From positions 100,279,501-100,343,500 of the forward strand of contig CP136890.1 in the NCBI GenBank assembly GCA_034359265.1: 64,000 nt of DNA, in the 5' to 3' direction. Source of the stretch: Canna indica. Its lineage: Eukaryota > Streptophyta > Magnoliopsida > Zingiberales > Cannaceae. Positions 13,101-24,628 of this stretch are shown piece by piece. A program made the translations under genes and the position numbers. Position 1 is the first letter of the stretch; every line of letters starts with the position of its first letter. The notes below the pieces were generated by a model. The model made no database searches and had not been told where the DNA came from. It saw only the letters and a list, made by a program, of their open reading frames with translations.

Positions 13101-16100
13101 TTATAGCTACAGATCAAAAGCAGACTATATGAACTATGAAGTGAGCATAATGATAAAATGAAGCATCAAAAGATAATTATGAAGTTCTCAAATCATGTTC
13201 AAGATTATAGCAATGTAGTTCTTAACAGCATACAATATAAACTGCAAAGAAGGGTAATATAACAAAGCAGCAGACTGGATAACTGATGTATGATGCTTGC
13301 ACATGAAGCCTTCACCATTTGCCAGATCACTAGATCTGACAATAAAAAAAGAAAATCCCTAATTTAGAAGAGCGTATGTAATAGTATATGAGAAACCTAG
13401 ATAACTTTTGTATGATGCCTGCACATGAGACCTGTAGATATCTATTTGTCTGTATAGTACTTCCTTTGAATATAATTTGATAACTTTCTTAGAACCTGAA
13501 AAGTAGTATATAAGAAAACAAAATATATGATCCAAGAAACCAGACCAAATAGTTAGGATTTGGGAGTGATAGTCAATGTTACTGCTAGAAAAATTAATAT
13601 TAATTTGGCAAAGGAATATAAGAGCAATAGTACAATAGATATGTAAGCCATATATAAGTCTTTTTTTGTTTGGTTAGGATGGATTTTGCAAGTATTCCGT
13701 CTTCTTTTACCATCTAAGATCTTCTAAATTGACCACTGTAAACTTTTTGGAGTTGCTCTCTCACTCTCATTAACATTTAGCTCTATAGAAAACAGACCCA
13801 AGGCCATATTACGGGGGATATGCTTCCACTTGATTTCTCCTTTATTCTTATTCATTATTCTGTCCAAAAATTTAAGCTTATTGATGGTACAAATAAACGC
13901 AAGCTCAATAAATCCTTGTGCATAAGTTCAATACGACAAGTGTTTCTTAAATTCATTTAGAACGGAAAGAATACCCGACTCTATCTATAGGTCAAACAAT
14001 CAAAACAGCCTGTGGTTAAATTTGAACCTGATGTCATACATTTGAAAGCAAAAACAAAGAAGTTTATTTGGAATAAACTCACTTGTCAATTTGAAAATAA
14101 GTGCCTAACAATTAGTTAAATACAAAACAAAGGAGTATAAGGTGGATGACACCAAAATGAGCTGCATGCATTTTAGAAGAGTTTGCTAAATTTGATTGGA
14201 TGATCAACGTTCCCAAAAGCTTAAGTTGTAAGCTATTAGGAAGACGTTAATCTATATATTTATATGGGAAAAGGCCTTATTTAGTCCCTCAACTAAAAAT
14301 CCGTCACTTGAGTCCTCAAATTTTCAATCATTAGCAATTTAGTCCCTGTCGTCAACCAACCGTTATAACACTGTTAAATTTTGAATAGAACATAAAATAG
14401 TTTTTGAGGGAAAAAACCTTATTTAGTCCCTCAACTATCGCGTCCTTTTCACTTTTATCCCTCACTAGCTCAAATCCAATATCACAATATGTGAACTGAG
14501 TTAAGTGGGGGTATTTCTTTAAAATTGACATTGGCAAGATTCAAACACGAGATACCATGGTATTTTTTATTCAGTAATCTCTTACTCCAAAAGCTTAAGT
14601 TGCTAGGAATGACTTGATCTATACTTTTACATTTCAAACTATACTACTACTGAAAACAATGATAGCCTTATTTTGTTAATGGAATAATCTCAAATAAAAA
14701 TATAGGAACATGCAATGGTACTCAGTGTCACAAATCCTGTGAAAAAGAAATTTTGAAAAGATTTGAAATCAAATTAAAAAGGAATACCTAGCTATACTTC
14801 GATGTGCAATGCATTCTCTTAGCATAGCCCCACAGGACACCATGGTAATCTTGATTAAATAGTCACTTATTCCAAAAGCTTAAGTTGTTATGAATAACTT
14901 GATCTATACTTCTATAGTCTGAATAATACTACTGAAAACAATGATAATCGTACTTGCTAATGGTATAATCTCAAATAAAAATATAGGAACAATCAACGGC
15001 ACCCATACAGTCACAAATCCCGTGGAAAAAAAATATTAAAAAGAAGGGAAATTAAATTAAAAAGGAATACCTAGCTATACATTGATGTCTAATACATTCT
15101 CTTAGCATAGCCCCATAATGCAAAGCAATGTCCATGTCTTCGTAGCTGCAATATTTAAGTTAACCAATCAATATTTTGCAATCTTACTATAGACAAAAAA
15201 ACATGGATAAACTATCAGAAAACTCATGGAATAATATGGCCGAAAATATTGTCATGATATTTTTCATAAATTAACAAGAGCAAATTACCAAAACTGGAAA
15301 TTGATGTAGCAAATACACCAAAAACAAAACTACATTTGAAAATCACCAGAACCCCTTTTCAGAAATCCCCTAAATACCCTTGCTATGTTGTTTCACTAAA
15401 AAAGAATATTGAACACAGTAAACAAATATTATTGTTCGCCGTTCATTAGTATGAGTGAAGCACCATATTTAATTATGTGACAATGTAATGCATTCATTAC
15501 ATTTTCTATTAGTTTTCCCGGTCCATAATTCTAATTGGTATTTTATTTTATATTAGTTTGAGTTTTGTCAAAAAAAGTTGTTTGTTATTCTATTCTACTA
15601 AAGCAACATATTGAACTATGTGACAACATATTGCATTATTTCTAGTTTCCAATAAGTTTTTACATTTTATAGTAATAATTGACTTGGTGTTTTTTATGTC
15701 TTGCATCTATTAGTCTAAACAGTGGGTTCATACATTAAATACAATAAATTATATTTGTGAATAAAAAGGAAAAATGTAAAGAATAATATTAAACAATGAG
15801 TTATAAACATTTTAAGCTTTTTTTAGTTTAGTTTGTAATTTTTTAAAACTAATTAATAGTTGAAGAACATGATGTTTGTAGATGAAGAACATTTATGAAT
15901 ATATCTACCAGTCTGCACAAGTTACCCATCCTGATTACTTTCTAGTACATAAGAAAATAGTCAAGAAAAAAACATTTTTTGAATACAAAAAAATTAACTA
16001 ATTGCAGATTAAACAAGATAAATAGCATAATTTTAGATCCATTTACACTACTGTTATAATGTAACATAACAAATGATTTGATAACCAAGTATTATCTTAG

Positions 16101-18452
16101 TATCTAGTACAAGACCCGGATGGAATGGCAGAAAACCATTGAGATATATATGCTGTACATCTATCTATACCAAACCAAAATGAACTTTTTTTTCTTGAAT
16201 AAAACAAAAACTAAACACAAACGAACATATCAAATGTTCTCAAGCAAAATCCCTGATGAACAAAACAAACAGTTTAAACAAAAAAGTGGTGAAAATTTGT
16301 TCTTGCTCAGGAAAAAATTAACATGAACAAGATATACATAGATTTCTGCAATCTTGTAATCCAAAATGTTGCAGAACTTATATCTCACCCAGAAATTAAA
16401 AGGTCCAAAAGATCTTTGTTAGCTTCCAAGTAATCAGATGCAATCAAGCGTGAATGAACCTGTTGCCTTTGCAAATTTGCCACAACTTGAGTAGCATCTT
16501 TTCGTGCCTGTAAAAAGACATAGAACAAATTTCAGCATTACTCATCAAAACTGAGAGCTATTCAAGATTTAAGAAGATAGGTCAGTTCCAGTTAAAAATA
16601 TATTAACTCAATTCTAAGCAAATATCAATCTCATTCCGAGTTAAAGTGAAATCCAACTATCCAAGTACCTCTAAGTTCAATTTTGGGAGACAAACTATTA
16701 ATAACCGCAAGGTGTTATCTTTGAAGAACTCTTGAGTCAATTGTGCACAAGCTTCAGCCACTGGCTCTGATTCACTGTTCCCATAAAGAGTAGATTTCAT
16801 CTCTCGTATATTTTTACATAATTCGGCCATCTGCAAAGCAGAGAATGATAAAAGCATACAATTATCCATCACAAGCTGGAATACTACTTTGAGTTATTAT
16901 ATAGAATGAAACTACGAATATTGTTCTAAAGATTAACAAGAAACCAGTTTTATACCAAGTGCAACATAAACACTCCAAGTCGGCCCTACATTAGATGGAT
17001 TGGGATGTTTTTGCTGATTTTCTTTTGCATTATTCAGTATGGCTCTAACCAGTAATATTTAGGTATAGTACCATACTGATCAAGGATCAAATATATGGGC
17101 ACCACTGCACCAGTGCAATATTGTTATTCTTGAGTGGTACACCTCTAAATTTTAAATCATGGCGTCCATGTTGGACTTCTATATGTCATAAAAACATAAG
17201 TATATCCCAACTTTTACACTCTCTGGATACATAATCCTCCTAAATGTAAAGCCTAATATCACATTCAAGGCTTAAAGTCTCCATTTAACCTTTAGTCAGA
17301 CCTGTACAGTCTTGATACCTTAAAAATACTAACAGTTCTTGGCTTGGGAAAATATTGCCTGTATCGGATGGTACACATGTTTTCTTAAAACCTAAGGAAA
17401 ACTTTTTGATTGACTTGAGGAAAATATTGCCGTATCAGGGTGGTATAAAGTTTCAATAAAACCTTGATCACATTATTAGACAAACTCAAAATTACTGGAA
17501 ACTCAAATAGATCCCTACAAAGGCCAATTTCAGGTGAAAAAAAAATTGGTCTCCATAAGAATACCAAAATCTTTTTCGAAAAGGTCAAAGAAAATAGGCA
17601 ATTGAAATATGGAGAATGCAACCCAGACGAAACAAGTTCCCAACTTCCCATATTATAAACTTCTCATTACATGTTACCAATTAATGTGCACCTACAAACA
17701 TTTATTCTGCTTAAACCAGCATGTCTCCTTTTTTAATTATCTAAAACTTCTGAAAATTAGCACATTAAAAACTTCTTTTATAAGTGAAGGGAGTGAATTA
17801 AATGGCTTAGGATCCCTCTTTTAGAAGAGATGATAAAAGGCTTTTTCTTAGTCTATTGAGTCACTAAAGACACTCTAGAACAGTACACATGGCAATCTCT
17901 CGCCAAAAGTACCATCATACCTCCTCAACCCAACCAATCAACTTGTTGCTAATAAAATGAAATCTAGTTTCCAACATTTTCATCTATGAGTGAGACTGCA
18001 ATGTGGCAAGAATACACAATATTTTGCATTCACACACCACTATCGACAAAAGTTCCAGTTTTTATAAACAGCTTATGGAGAAATAAGTAGCTCCCAAAAG
18101 TTATGACTTCATCGTACATAAATGCACACAGAAAATCCGAATGATCAGAAACAAACAAGACAGAAGCACAGCTAAAATCGAATTTTGATAGACAAAGGGA
18201 TCAATTAAGCTCATATTTTTAGGTAAAATTGCAAATATCGCAGATAAAAAAGATCTATGCAACAAATTTAAAAAGAGGAAACGAGAATATTTTGCAAAAA
18301 AATATTACAGATAATAGCAGGGGATAGTTCACCTTCTCCTCCCGCTTGGGGTCCCTGGAGTTCCAGTTCATGTCGATGTAAATAAGGAGTTCCCGCGTCT
18401 GCCGCACGACATCGACGGGAGTCTTCGGCTTCGACTTGAAGAGACCCTTCAT
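10152..18452 (-). CDS. MO25/Hym1-like scaffold protein (CAB39 family)
   Basis: Eleven exons on the minus strand, in coding order: 18333-18452, 16669-16830, 16389-16507, 15071-15145, 12911-13004, 12504-12563, 11738-11806, 11460-11558, 10548-10592, 10372-10474, 10152-10228. All have GT-AG borders and phases join without error into 340 residues, close to the usual 340-345. It opens [20 protein letters not shown], the conserved N-terminus of plant MO25 proteins. Conserved blocks follow in order: [60 protein letters not shown]. The family forms an armadillo-like helical repeat scaffold that in animals and fungi activates STE20/GCK-type kinases; in plants it is linked to cell division and polarity. 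An intronic tandem duplication carries a partial copy of exon 4 (see 14551-15113). Confidence 0.95.
14262..14480. repeat. MITE-like repeat in MO25-like intron 4
   Basis: The phrase CCTTATTTAGTCCCTCAACT occurs at about 14274 and again at about 14418 in the same orientation, each preceded by GGGAAAA. TTTAGTCCCTC termini are typical of short plant MITEs. The paired direct copies suggest two truncated ends lying side by side. It is removed with the intron. Confidence 0.45.
14551..15113. repeat. Intronic tandem duplication with partial copy of exon 4
   Basis: Two units of about 280 bp (14551-14834 and 14835-15113) align. Both contain AAAAGCTTAAGTTG, ACTGAAAACAATGATA and ATCTCAAATAAAAATATAGG, and both end in the 3' half of MO25-like exon 4 with its GT donor. 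The real exon is at 15071-15145. The extra copy, at about 14788-14831 on the minus strand, still reads [15 protein letters not shown] with a GT donor, but its 5' half and the AG acceptor are missing. A third partial AAAAGCTTAAGTTG block lies at about 14211-14260. Confidence 0.75.
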
Positions 18453-18690
18453 TGTGCTCCCTAACGTCGATCGCCCCGCAGTTACTTCGACCAGACCGGA
18501 CGCTCGATTTAGGGTTCGAGTTAGTGTTCAAGAGCGAAAGAGCGGCAGAGATCGTAAAACCCTCGAGCTCGGATCGCGCGAGCTCGGCCGAAACCGACGT
18601 AGGTGTCGAGCAGCCAATTCCAAGAAGCCAATTATTTCTTGCTCAGCCTCAGCGTTTCCTCAAGAAAGAGAGAACAAAAAAAAAATGAAT
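18453..18690 (-). promoter_or_regulatory. 5' leader/promoter of the MO25-like gene with telo-box
   Basis: A GC-rich stretch directly upstream of the start codon contains TTTAGGGTT at 18508-18516, which is AACCCTAAA on the coding strand. This is a telo-box, common in the leaders of plant housekeeping and dividing-cell genes. Long open frames in both directions are a by-product of the GC content. The transcription start was not placed. Confidence 0.45.
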
Positions 18691-19631
18691 TAAGAAAACA
18701 AGAGGTAGAGATTTAACGCCTGCTAAAATAATATTAGAAAATAAATTCAGTAATATCAGAATAAGCAAACATACTATGCAACCCGGATTTTCTACCCATT
18801 TAGTTACCAATGCTATGATCCGAAAAGAAAAAGGGACCCACCATCACAAGAATGAAGAATCCAACCGTATCTGCAAAGATCCTTCCGGATACTGAGACAG
18901 ATAATTTGATATATATTTTTAATATTTTCACATAAAATAAAATAAAATAATTGTATGGAGCAGTCGCTTTCTTATCTATTGCCATGCCTGTCGTTGTGGC
19001 ATTAATTGGTATTGCCCATGTCTTCCAGATCTGATATGTCCAGAGTGCTACAATTATTTGGGAAATTTTTTAGTATGTTTCAGGGAGAATATTATCAAAA
19101 TCTTTCTTAAGAAAAAGAATACTAGTTATAATGTTCCTGATGACCCCATTTGAGTTAAATTGAATTATAAATTTGCGAAAATTCCTACCCAACCTTTTAG
19201 GACAATAGCATTCCCATCAATTTATTTAATAATTTTTTGCTTATATTAATTAGTTATGATATTAAGTAATTGTTTACTTGTTCTTAATTATAAATGTATA
19301 CGTGTTAAGTTGAGCTCAGATCATATAAGATTTTTCCTTCAAAAAATGAAAATTCAAAATATGATCATGAGTTCTTAATTTCTTAAGCACAAAATAAAAT
19401 CCAAATAAATTTGTAGGGTTGAATAATAAAAAATTGCAATGTGGATACACAAATATTTCTTTTCAACAGATAGTTACAGAACTTAATAATTTCATCTGCA
19501 TGCAATAGACTTAATTAAAAAAGATAATGTTGAGAAATATTACGTTTTCCCTCTCAATAAATGCTTATAGCATTTAAATACCTGCGCACCACAAAAGTTT
19601 GATAAATTATTTCTACAGACCGCAAATAATT
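18691..19631. other. AT-rich intergenic DNA
   Basis: I see no gene or clear repeat end here. It separates the divergent side of the MO25-like gene from the tRNA. Confidence 0.4.
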
Positions 19632-19704
19632 TGGAGATGCAGGGAATCGAACCCTGTGCCTCTCGCATGCAAAGCGAGCGCTCTACCATATGAGCTACAT
19701 CCCC
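19632..19704 (-). tRNA. tRNA-Ala, anticodon UGC
   Basis: The minus strand folds as a 73-nt cloverleaf. The acceptor GGGGATG pairs with CATCTCC (one G-U pair), discriminator A. The D-arm contains TAGCTCATATGGTAGAGC (box A). The anticodon stem CTCGC/GCGAG holds loop TTTGCAT with anticodon TGC. The T-arm contains GGTTCGATTCC (box B). There is no intron and no encoded CCA, as in nuclear genes. It delivers alanine to GCN codons. Confidence 0.96.
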
Positions 19705-20483
19705 GTTTGTTGAATGCTTCAATTTAATTTAATAACTTAACAAAATAACAATCATGTTGTTTCACTTCCTGGGCTGCATTAATTCATGGCACGTATGAAA
19801 TTAGCTACGATACAAACAGTTATACGATTTTTAGAATTTTTAAACTATATTAAATTAATACTTTATCAATTTTTTAATTTTATATCTTGTAAGATGGTGA
19901 AAAATAGTTTAATTGATTATATAACATCTCATTAGGTCAAAATTAAGATAGTTTGTTTGAAATTATCTTTTGTTGAATTTTCCAAGAAAATCAATTTAAG
20001 TTTTTTTAAAAAAATAAATTGATTTGCATAATTTTTTAAAAAAACAGTATGATATTATTATAATAGTATATATAATTAAACTCAAAGTGGCCTAAAAATT
20101 CCTCAAGCTCTAGTTCCACTAATTTGATTTAAATAAATAAAAAACAATAATGTTAATCACACTGATCCAAAAAATTTACTGTGATTTGTACTTTGGTCCT
20201 ACATTCTTGAAATTTCTTTAAGCAATTTATAGAACTAGAACTTCGGTTCAATTAATTATATAATTTGGAACTTGATTTGAAAATTACAAGATCTGAAATC
20301 AAATATTTTGGTCTCTCTAAATTATCTCTTGCATTTAATTTAAGAATGTTGGAAAACTAATAGCAATCAAATTGGAACCATCACCATCAACCTTCATAGA
20401 CAAAAACATCCACCCTTGAATATGTGATTTTTGTGAAATAGCACAATGAACAATTAAAAAAGATATGCAACTATTTTTCTCTT
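19705..20483. other. AT-rich intergenic DNA
   Basis: No gene, RNA or complete repeat was recognised between the tRNA and the start of duplication copy A. Confidence 0.4.
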
Positions 20484-20893
20484 CTCTCCTTTATTTTTTA
20501 TCATCGTCGTTGGTGTCTTGTGAGCCGACCATTGCCACCAACCTCGATAGATAAAAACACTAAGAATCCATTTTCTCTCAATTATAATATCCTAAATAAA
20601 GTTTTAAGAATCCATTGAAGCTAAGGTTTGGAAAAAGAAGAATAAAGTTAAGAGGAAATGTTAAAGAAGAATTTTGAAATTTTATTTCGACTTGGATTGA
20701 TCGAAAATCGACATGAATGAGGAAGAAAGATATCTCAAGTAATGGATGTCAACACACACAAATCAGATAATATATTATTTTAGTGAAACAACATGTTGAG
20801 CCAGATCTGATTTTGATTTGGTAGTTATTCAATTTCTAGCCACCCTAAATCAAATGTCGGGAACATTTTTGAGAGATCGGAATATTTGATTCA

Positions 20894-20950
20894 CAATCTC
20901 ATAATTTTCGGACAAAGTTACAGCAATCTCATAATTTTCGGACAAAGTTA
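20894..20950. repeat. Short tandem duplication, 30-bp period
   Basis: A 27-bp string starting CAATCTCATAATTTTCGG occurs at 20894 and again at 20924. The equivalent place in copy B (about 35177) has only one, so this arose after the segmental duplication. Confidence 0.85.
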
Positions 20951-21159
20951 TGGATTATATAATTATCGAAAAAGAAGTTTTGATTTCGATAAATTGTTGA
21001 ATTTCTTTTTATTGTCATTAGTACCTTAAAAATTGACAAAATCACTAAACTCGATTCAATGAATCCATCGTGTGAATTATAGAAATTTATTAATTAGGCA
21101 AAAAAAAGATCACGAATGATCTACAAATTATTTCATAATGACATCGATGTCATTAGTTG

Positions 21160-21513
21160 CTAATCTAGCTCCACGAACGAAACGAGCTTTAACTCGCTCT
21201 TGAGAGACTCAAATACTACTGCTTGAAATGTGTCAACGCTACCACTCTTCAATTTGGCATGGAGCAACAGCCGGTAGTTGATTCCGGCCACCACTTGCAT
21301 CTCAGTCTTGACCAAGTTGACCAACTCAAAGCTCGCTCCTTGTTGCTTGTTGTACTCTGATACAGCAAATTGCGCCAACTTTTGAATATGGGGATCAGTA
21401 GTGCCGCCATTGATCGGCTTCCATCCTCCCACAAGGTTGTCGCGGGCAGCAATAGCTTGATGACTAAAAAGCACGACACAGAACATCAAGGAGTAAAAAA
21501 TGGTAGTTCTCAT
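21160..21513 (-). CDS. Phytocystatin A (secreted cysteine-protease inhibitor)
   Basis: A single exon of 117 residues. Residues 1-22 are a signal peptide ending HQAIA. Then come the N-terminal glycines (VGG), the plant-specific helix LAQFAVSEYN (consensus LARFAV), and the first inhibitory loop QVVAG. The third contact, a PW pair in the second hairpin, is absent: where PW is expected it reads SLKSELKLVSF. Phytocystatins block papain-like (C1A) proteases in seed turnover, cell death and defence; loss of PW usually weakens but does not abolish binding. ATG 21513 was chosen: the frame upstream begins with TTG, and a TATA box lies 71 bp above. It is paralogous to the two-domain gene at 35403-36041. 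Confidence 0.93.
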   Translation of the reverse strand: MRTTIFYSLMFCVVLFSHQAIAARDNLVGGWKPINGGTTDPHIQKLAQFAVSEYNKQQGASFELVNLVKTEMQVVAGINYRLLLHAKLKSGSVDTFQAVVFESLKSELKLVSFVELD

Positions 21514-21583
21514 TGTGTTTGAATACAAAGATCTATTGATTTTTCTCTTGTATATTGCCCTAAAAGATGATGGTTTATGTTTG

Positions 21584-21594
21584 CTTATATATAC
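21584..21594 (-). promoter_or_regulatory. TATA box of cystatin A
   Basis: The minus strand reads TATATATAAGC about 71 bp upstream of the start codon, leaving a short leader of some 40 nt. The same element is conserved upstream of the two-domain cystatin. Confidence 0.65.
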
Positions 21595-22039
21595 ACTTTC
21601 AAAGTTTGCATATGTAGAAGGTGTTCATGAATATTTAAATGTTAACTGTTAAGTAATATTTAAAATAACACAAACTAAAACGAATATTTGGTTTGATAAT
21701 TATAACTGGGGAATTGCTCATTATTTATAATTGAATAATTGCTCATCTCCAATAATTATATTTACTCGTATAATATCTTTATTGGGAAATTTCTTAGGTA
21801 AAAGTTGTTATATTCCATGAAAAGAAAAGGCATTTGACTAATTGGGCATACCACAGGGATTCAAATCAAAACAACGGCAGTGTTTACATGCATCTTGACC
21901 CTTGTTTTGGGTGAGGTGCAATATGGTAATGGTTTAATAATATATGGTATAATATTATATGGTTTAATAATACTGTAATTATTGTTTGCATGTTTAGGAA
22001 AATAATATGGTATATGATTAAAAAATAATAATTTTTTAA

Positions 22040-22246
22040 AATCGGATTTTGAGAGAAGAAAATTTCCAGATCTGATTTTCAAAATTGAAATCTAGTTGAT
22101 TGGATACTCATTTTATCTCTTACCAAAATCTCTAACATGTTAAATTCGTAAAAATTATATTTATAATGTATTATAGAGTTTGAAATATATATTTTTTATA
22201 CCATAATATATTTTTTTATAATAAATTTTTTTTTATAAATTTAAAT

Positions 22247-22282
<36 letters not shown>

Positions 22283-22430
22283 TTTTTTAATTTTTTACAA
22301 AAGTCTCTAACCACTTAAAGACTTTGGTCTAGGGGTAAAATGAGTATCTAATCTATTAGGTTTCGATTTTGAAAATTTTGATCCTAAAATTTGAATATGA
22401 GAATTTCTCTCTTGAAAAAGTCCCGATTAT
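22040..22430. repeat. Foldback element in copy A
   Basis: The arms (about 22040-22150 and 22310-22430) are imperfect inverted repeats sharing AGAATTTT-like starts, TACTCATTTTA and AGTCTCTAAC. The centre is AT-rich with an (AT)n run at about 22250-22280. The same element is present in copy B (36665-37044), so it predates the duplication. A related right end lies at 56270-56545. Confidence 0.7.
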
Positions 22431-23526
22431 AAAATATATTTTTATTTGGTTTGATGGTATATTGTTTCACAAATAATAAAAATTTATTAAATCATGAAGA
22501 ATCAAACCATCAAATTCATGACATAAAAAATGGTCAAAATTCATGATTTTCAAATTATGTAATTATCATCATAAATCATATCATGTAACATAATATCTTA
22601 CTATGAAATAAGTAAGAGGGCAGAATTAAAAATGTACTTAATATCTTATTTTTCAAATATATATATAGTCCATTCCTTAATATTATATGATATTCTATTT
22701 AGTAGTTACTAAATATATAAATTAAAAACTTATATTGTTTTTAAAATTAATCAATTACAATTATTTGAAAAAAAATATTATTATTGCTACAATTATTTTT
22801 ATTTCTAAATTTTTTCCAAATTTATCTTATTCGTACCAATAGGAGTATACTTCAATTTCTAATTTATTTTAATTATATTACATCGATTCAATTTCGTTGC
22901 GTAGATATTAATGTGACACCGTTGACAACGTTGATTAAATCAACATCTCTAAATACAATAAATAATTTTAAAAATATCAACTATTTCTTTTCAAAAAATA
23001 TTTTAAATGATTAATTGTATAATATATTCGGAATTGTAAGAATTTTTTTCAAATTTATCACATTCTTATAATTTCAACCAAACAAAGAGTCTCATACTTT
23101 CCGTTTTCTTTATGTTGACGTGGATCAAAAATTAATATACGGATAAACATGTATAAAATTTTATAGGGGGACTGCTTATAGTAATTCCATCAAAAGAAAA
23201 AGAATTATGCGGCAAGAGATGGAATAGTTAACTCACTTTCTATAACAAAATCTAGTTTTCTTAGACCAAATTGGCACCCGCCAATCAAGAACGGCCACAT
23301 GTCCTGAGCTAGATGTGATACTTATTTTTGGCGAGTTAATTATTAGAACAGGGACAACAACACTACTTTACTTTTTTCGCTCTATAACTCTCAACATCAA
23401 CCGGATTATATATCTCGGTGTCTGAATCCAACTGGATTATCTGTTTGCTTATTCAAATCCGTTTCAGATTAACTAAACACGTAATTGAAACGGTGGGTAA
23501 ACATCTAAATAAAATATATTTAGGAT

Positions 23527-23992
23527 TAAGATTGATTTTTGACCTCCAACTATTAAAAATATGATAAAAATACACTTAAAACTCTTCTTTTTCTTTGGTT
23601 AATTTTTACTCTTAAACAAACGAAAAAATTGAAAAATACCATAGAACTATTAGAAATGAGTAAAAATACTCATAAATTTATTTTTTGATAGATTTTTCCA
23701 TTAGACAAACAAAAATAGTTAAAAAATACTAGTATTTTTACCCATTTCTAAAAAAAAAAGCTTTTTCTACCTTTAGACATGGGTAAAAATACTGATATTT
23801 TTTAATTACTTTCATTTGTCTAAGAGTAAAAAACTTATCTAAAAAATATTTAAGAGTATTTTTACCTATTTCTAATAGTTTGAGAGCATTTTTCAATCAT
23901 TTTCGTTGTTTAAGGGTAAAAATCAACCAAAGAAGAGTTAGAGATATTTTTACCTTATTTTCAATAATTCGATGGCAAAAATCACCCTTGAC
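23527..23992. repeat. Foldback MITE, complete copy
   Basis: About 465 bp, palindromic almost end to end: TGATTTTTGACCTCCAACTA on the left against AATAATTCGATGGCAAAAAT on the right. Internal GGGTAAAAATACT phrases occur in both directions. No coding sequence. An interrupted copy of the same family lies directly to the right, and a strongly shortened one sits at 45410-45470 in copy B. Confidence 0.8.
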
Positions 23993-24628
23993 CCATATAT
24001 TTAAGACACTATGGAATCAATTACATGCATAATTCTTCTATATCCAAATTTGGTTCATACTAAGGATGATTTTTGCCCTCGAACTATTGAAAATAGGATA
24101 AAAATACCCCTACATTCTTATTTGGTTGATTTTTACCCTTAAACAAACAAAAACGATTGAAAAATGCCCTCGAACTATTAAAAATGAGTAAAAATACTCT
24201 TAATACTCTTAATACTCTTAAACATTTTTTTGATAAGTTTTTTTTTGTTGTGGAAATAGCCACATTAGAGGTGGGTGAATAGTGTGTTAACTAATCAATT
24301 AGTCTAAATCTGATTTTAATCGTTTCTTTGGTTACTTAGACAATTCACAATTGACGACTAAATGCGGAAGCGATAATAAAATAGTTAAACATAAACAAAG
24401 ATAGCAACGCTAACACAATGAGATTATAGTGGTTCGGTCCCAATGCCCACTCCACTACCTAAGCACCCCGCTTAGAATTTACAAACTTAGTTTTACTATA
24501 TTATATCGTTTCCCTTACAAAGAGAATTTTACACCGGAAAGTCTCCGCTCTCAAACCGAAGGCACTTTCACACCCGAAATTATCCTGCCTTCCTACCAAG
24601 AGCACTCTCTCACCTCAACCTAAGGGAC

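Larger units (their letters stand above)
20484..24058. repeat. Duplicated segment, copy A (with cystatin A)
   Basis: The segment aligns with 34694-45537 once the large insertions in the latter are removed. Shared landmarks, in order: a block around TTGGTGTCTTGTGA, the cystatin gene and its TATA box, a foldback element, an (AT)n run, the block GTCTCATACTTT, AAGAGATGGAATAGTTAACT, and finally TTCTTCTATATCCAAATTTG. Copy A keeps the uninterrupted site AAAATTTTA at 23155-23163 that is the target of the 7.5-kb insertion in copy B. Confidence 0.85.

Noticed and set aside
18436..18693. Open frames on the plus strand opposite the MO25-like start
   Set aside because: They overlap the GC-rich leader in antisense and resemble no protein.
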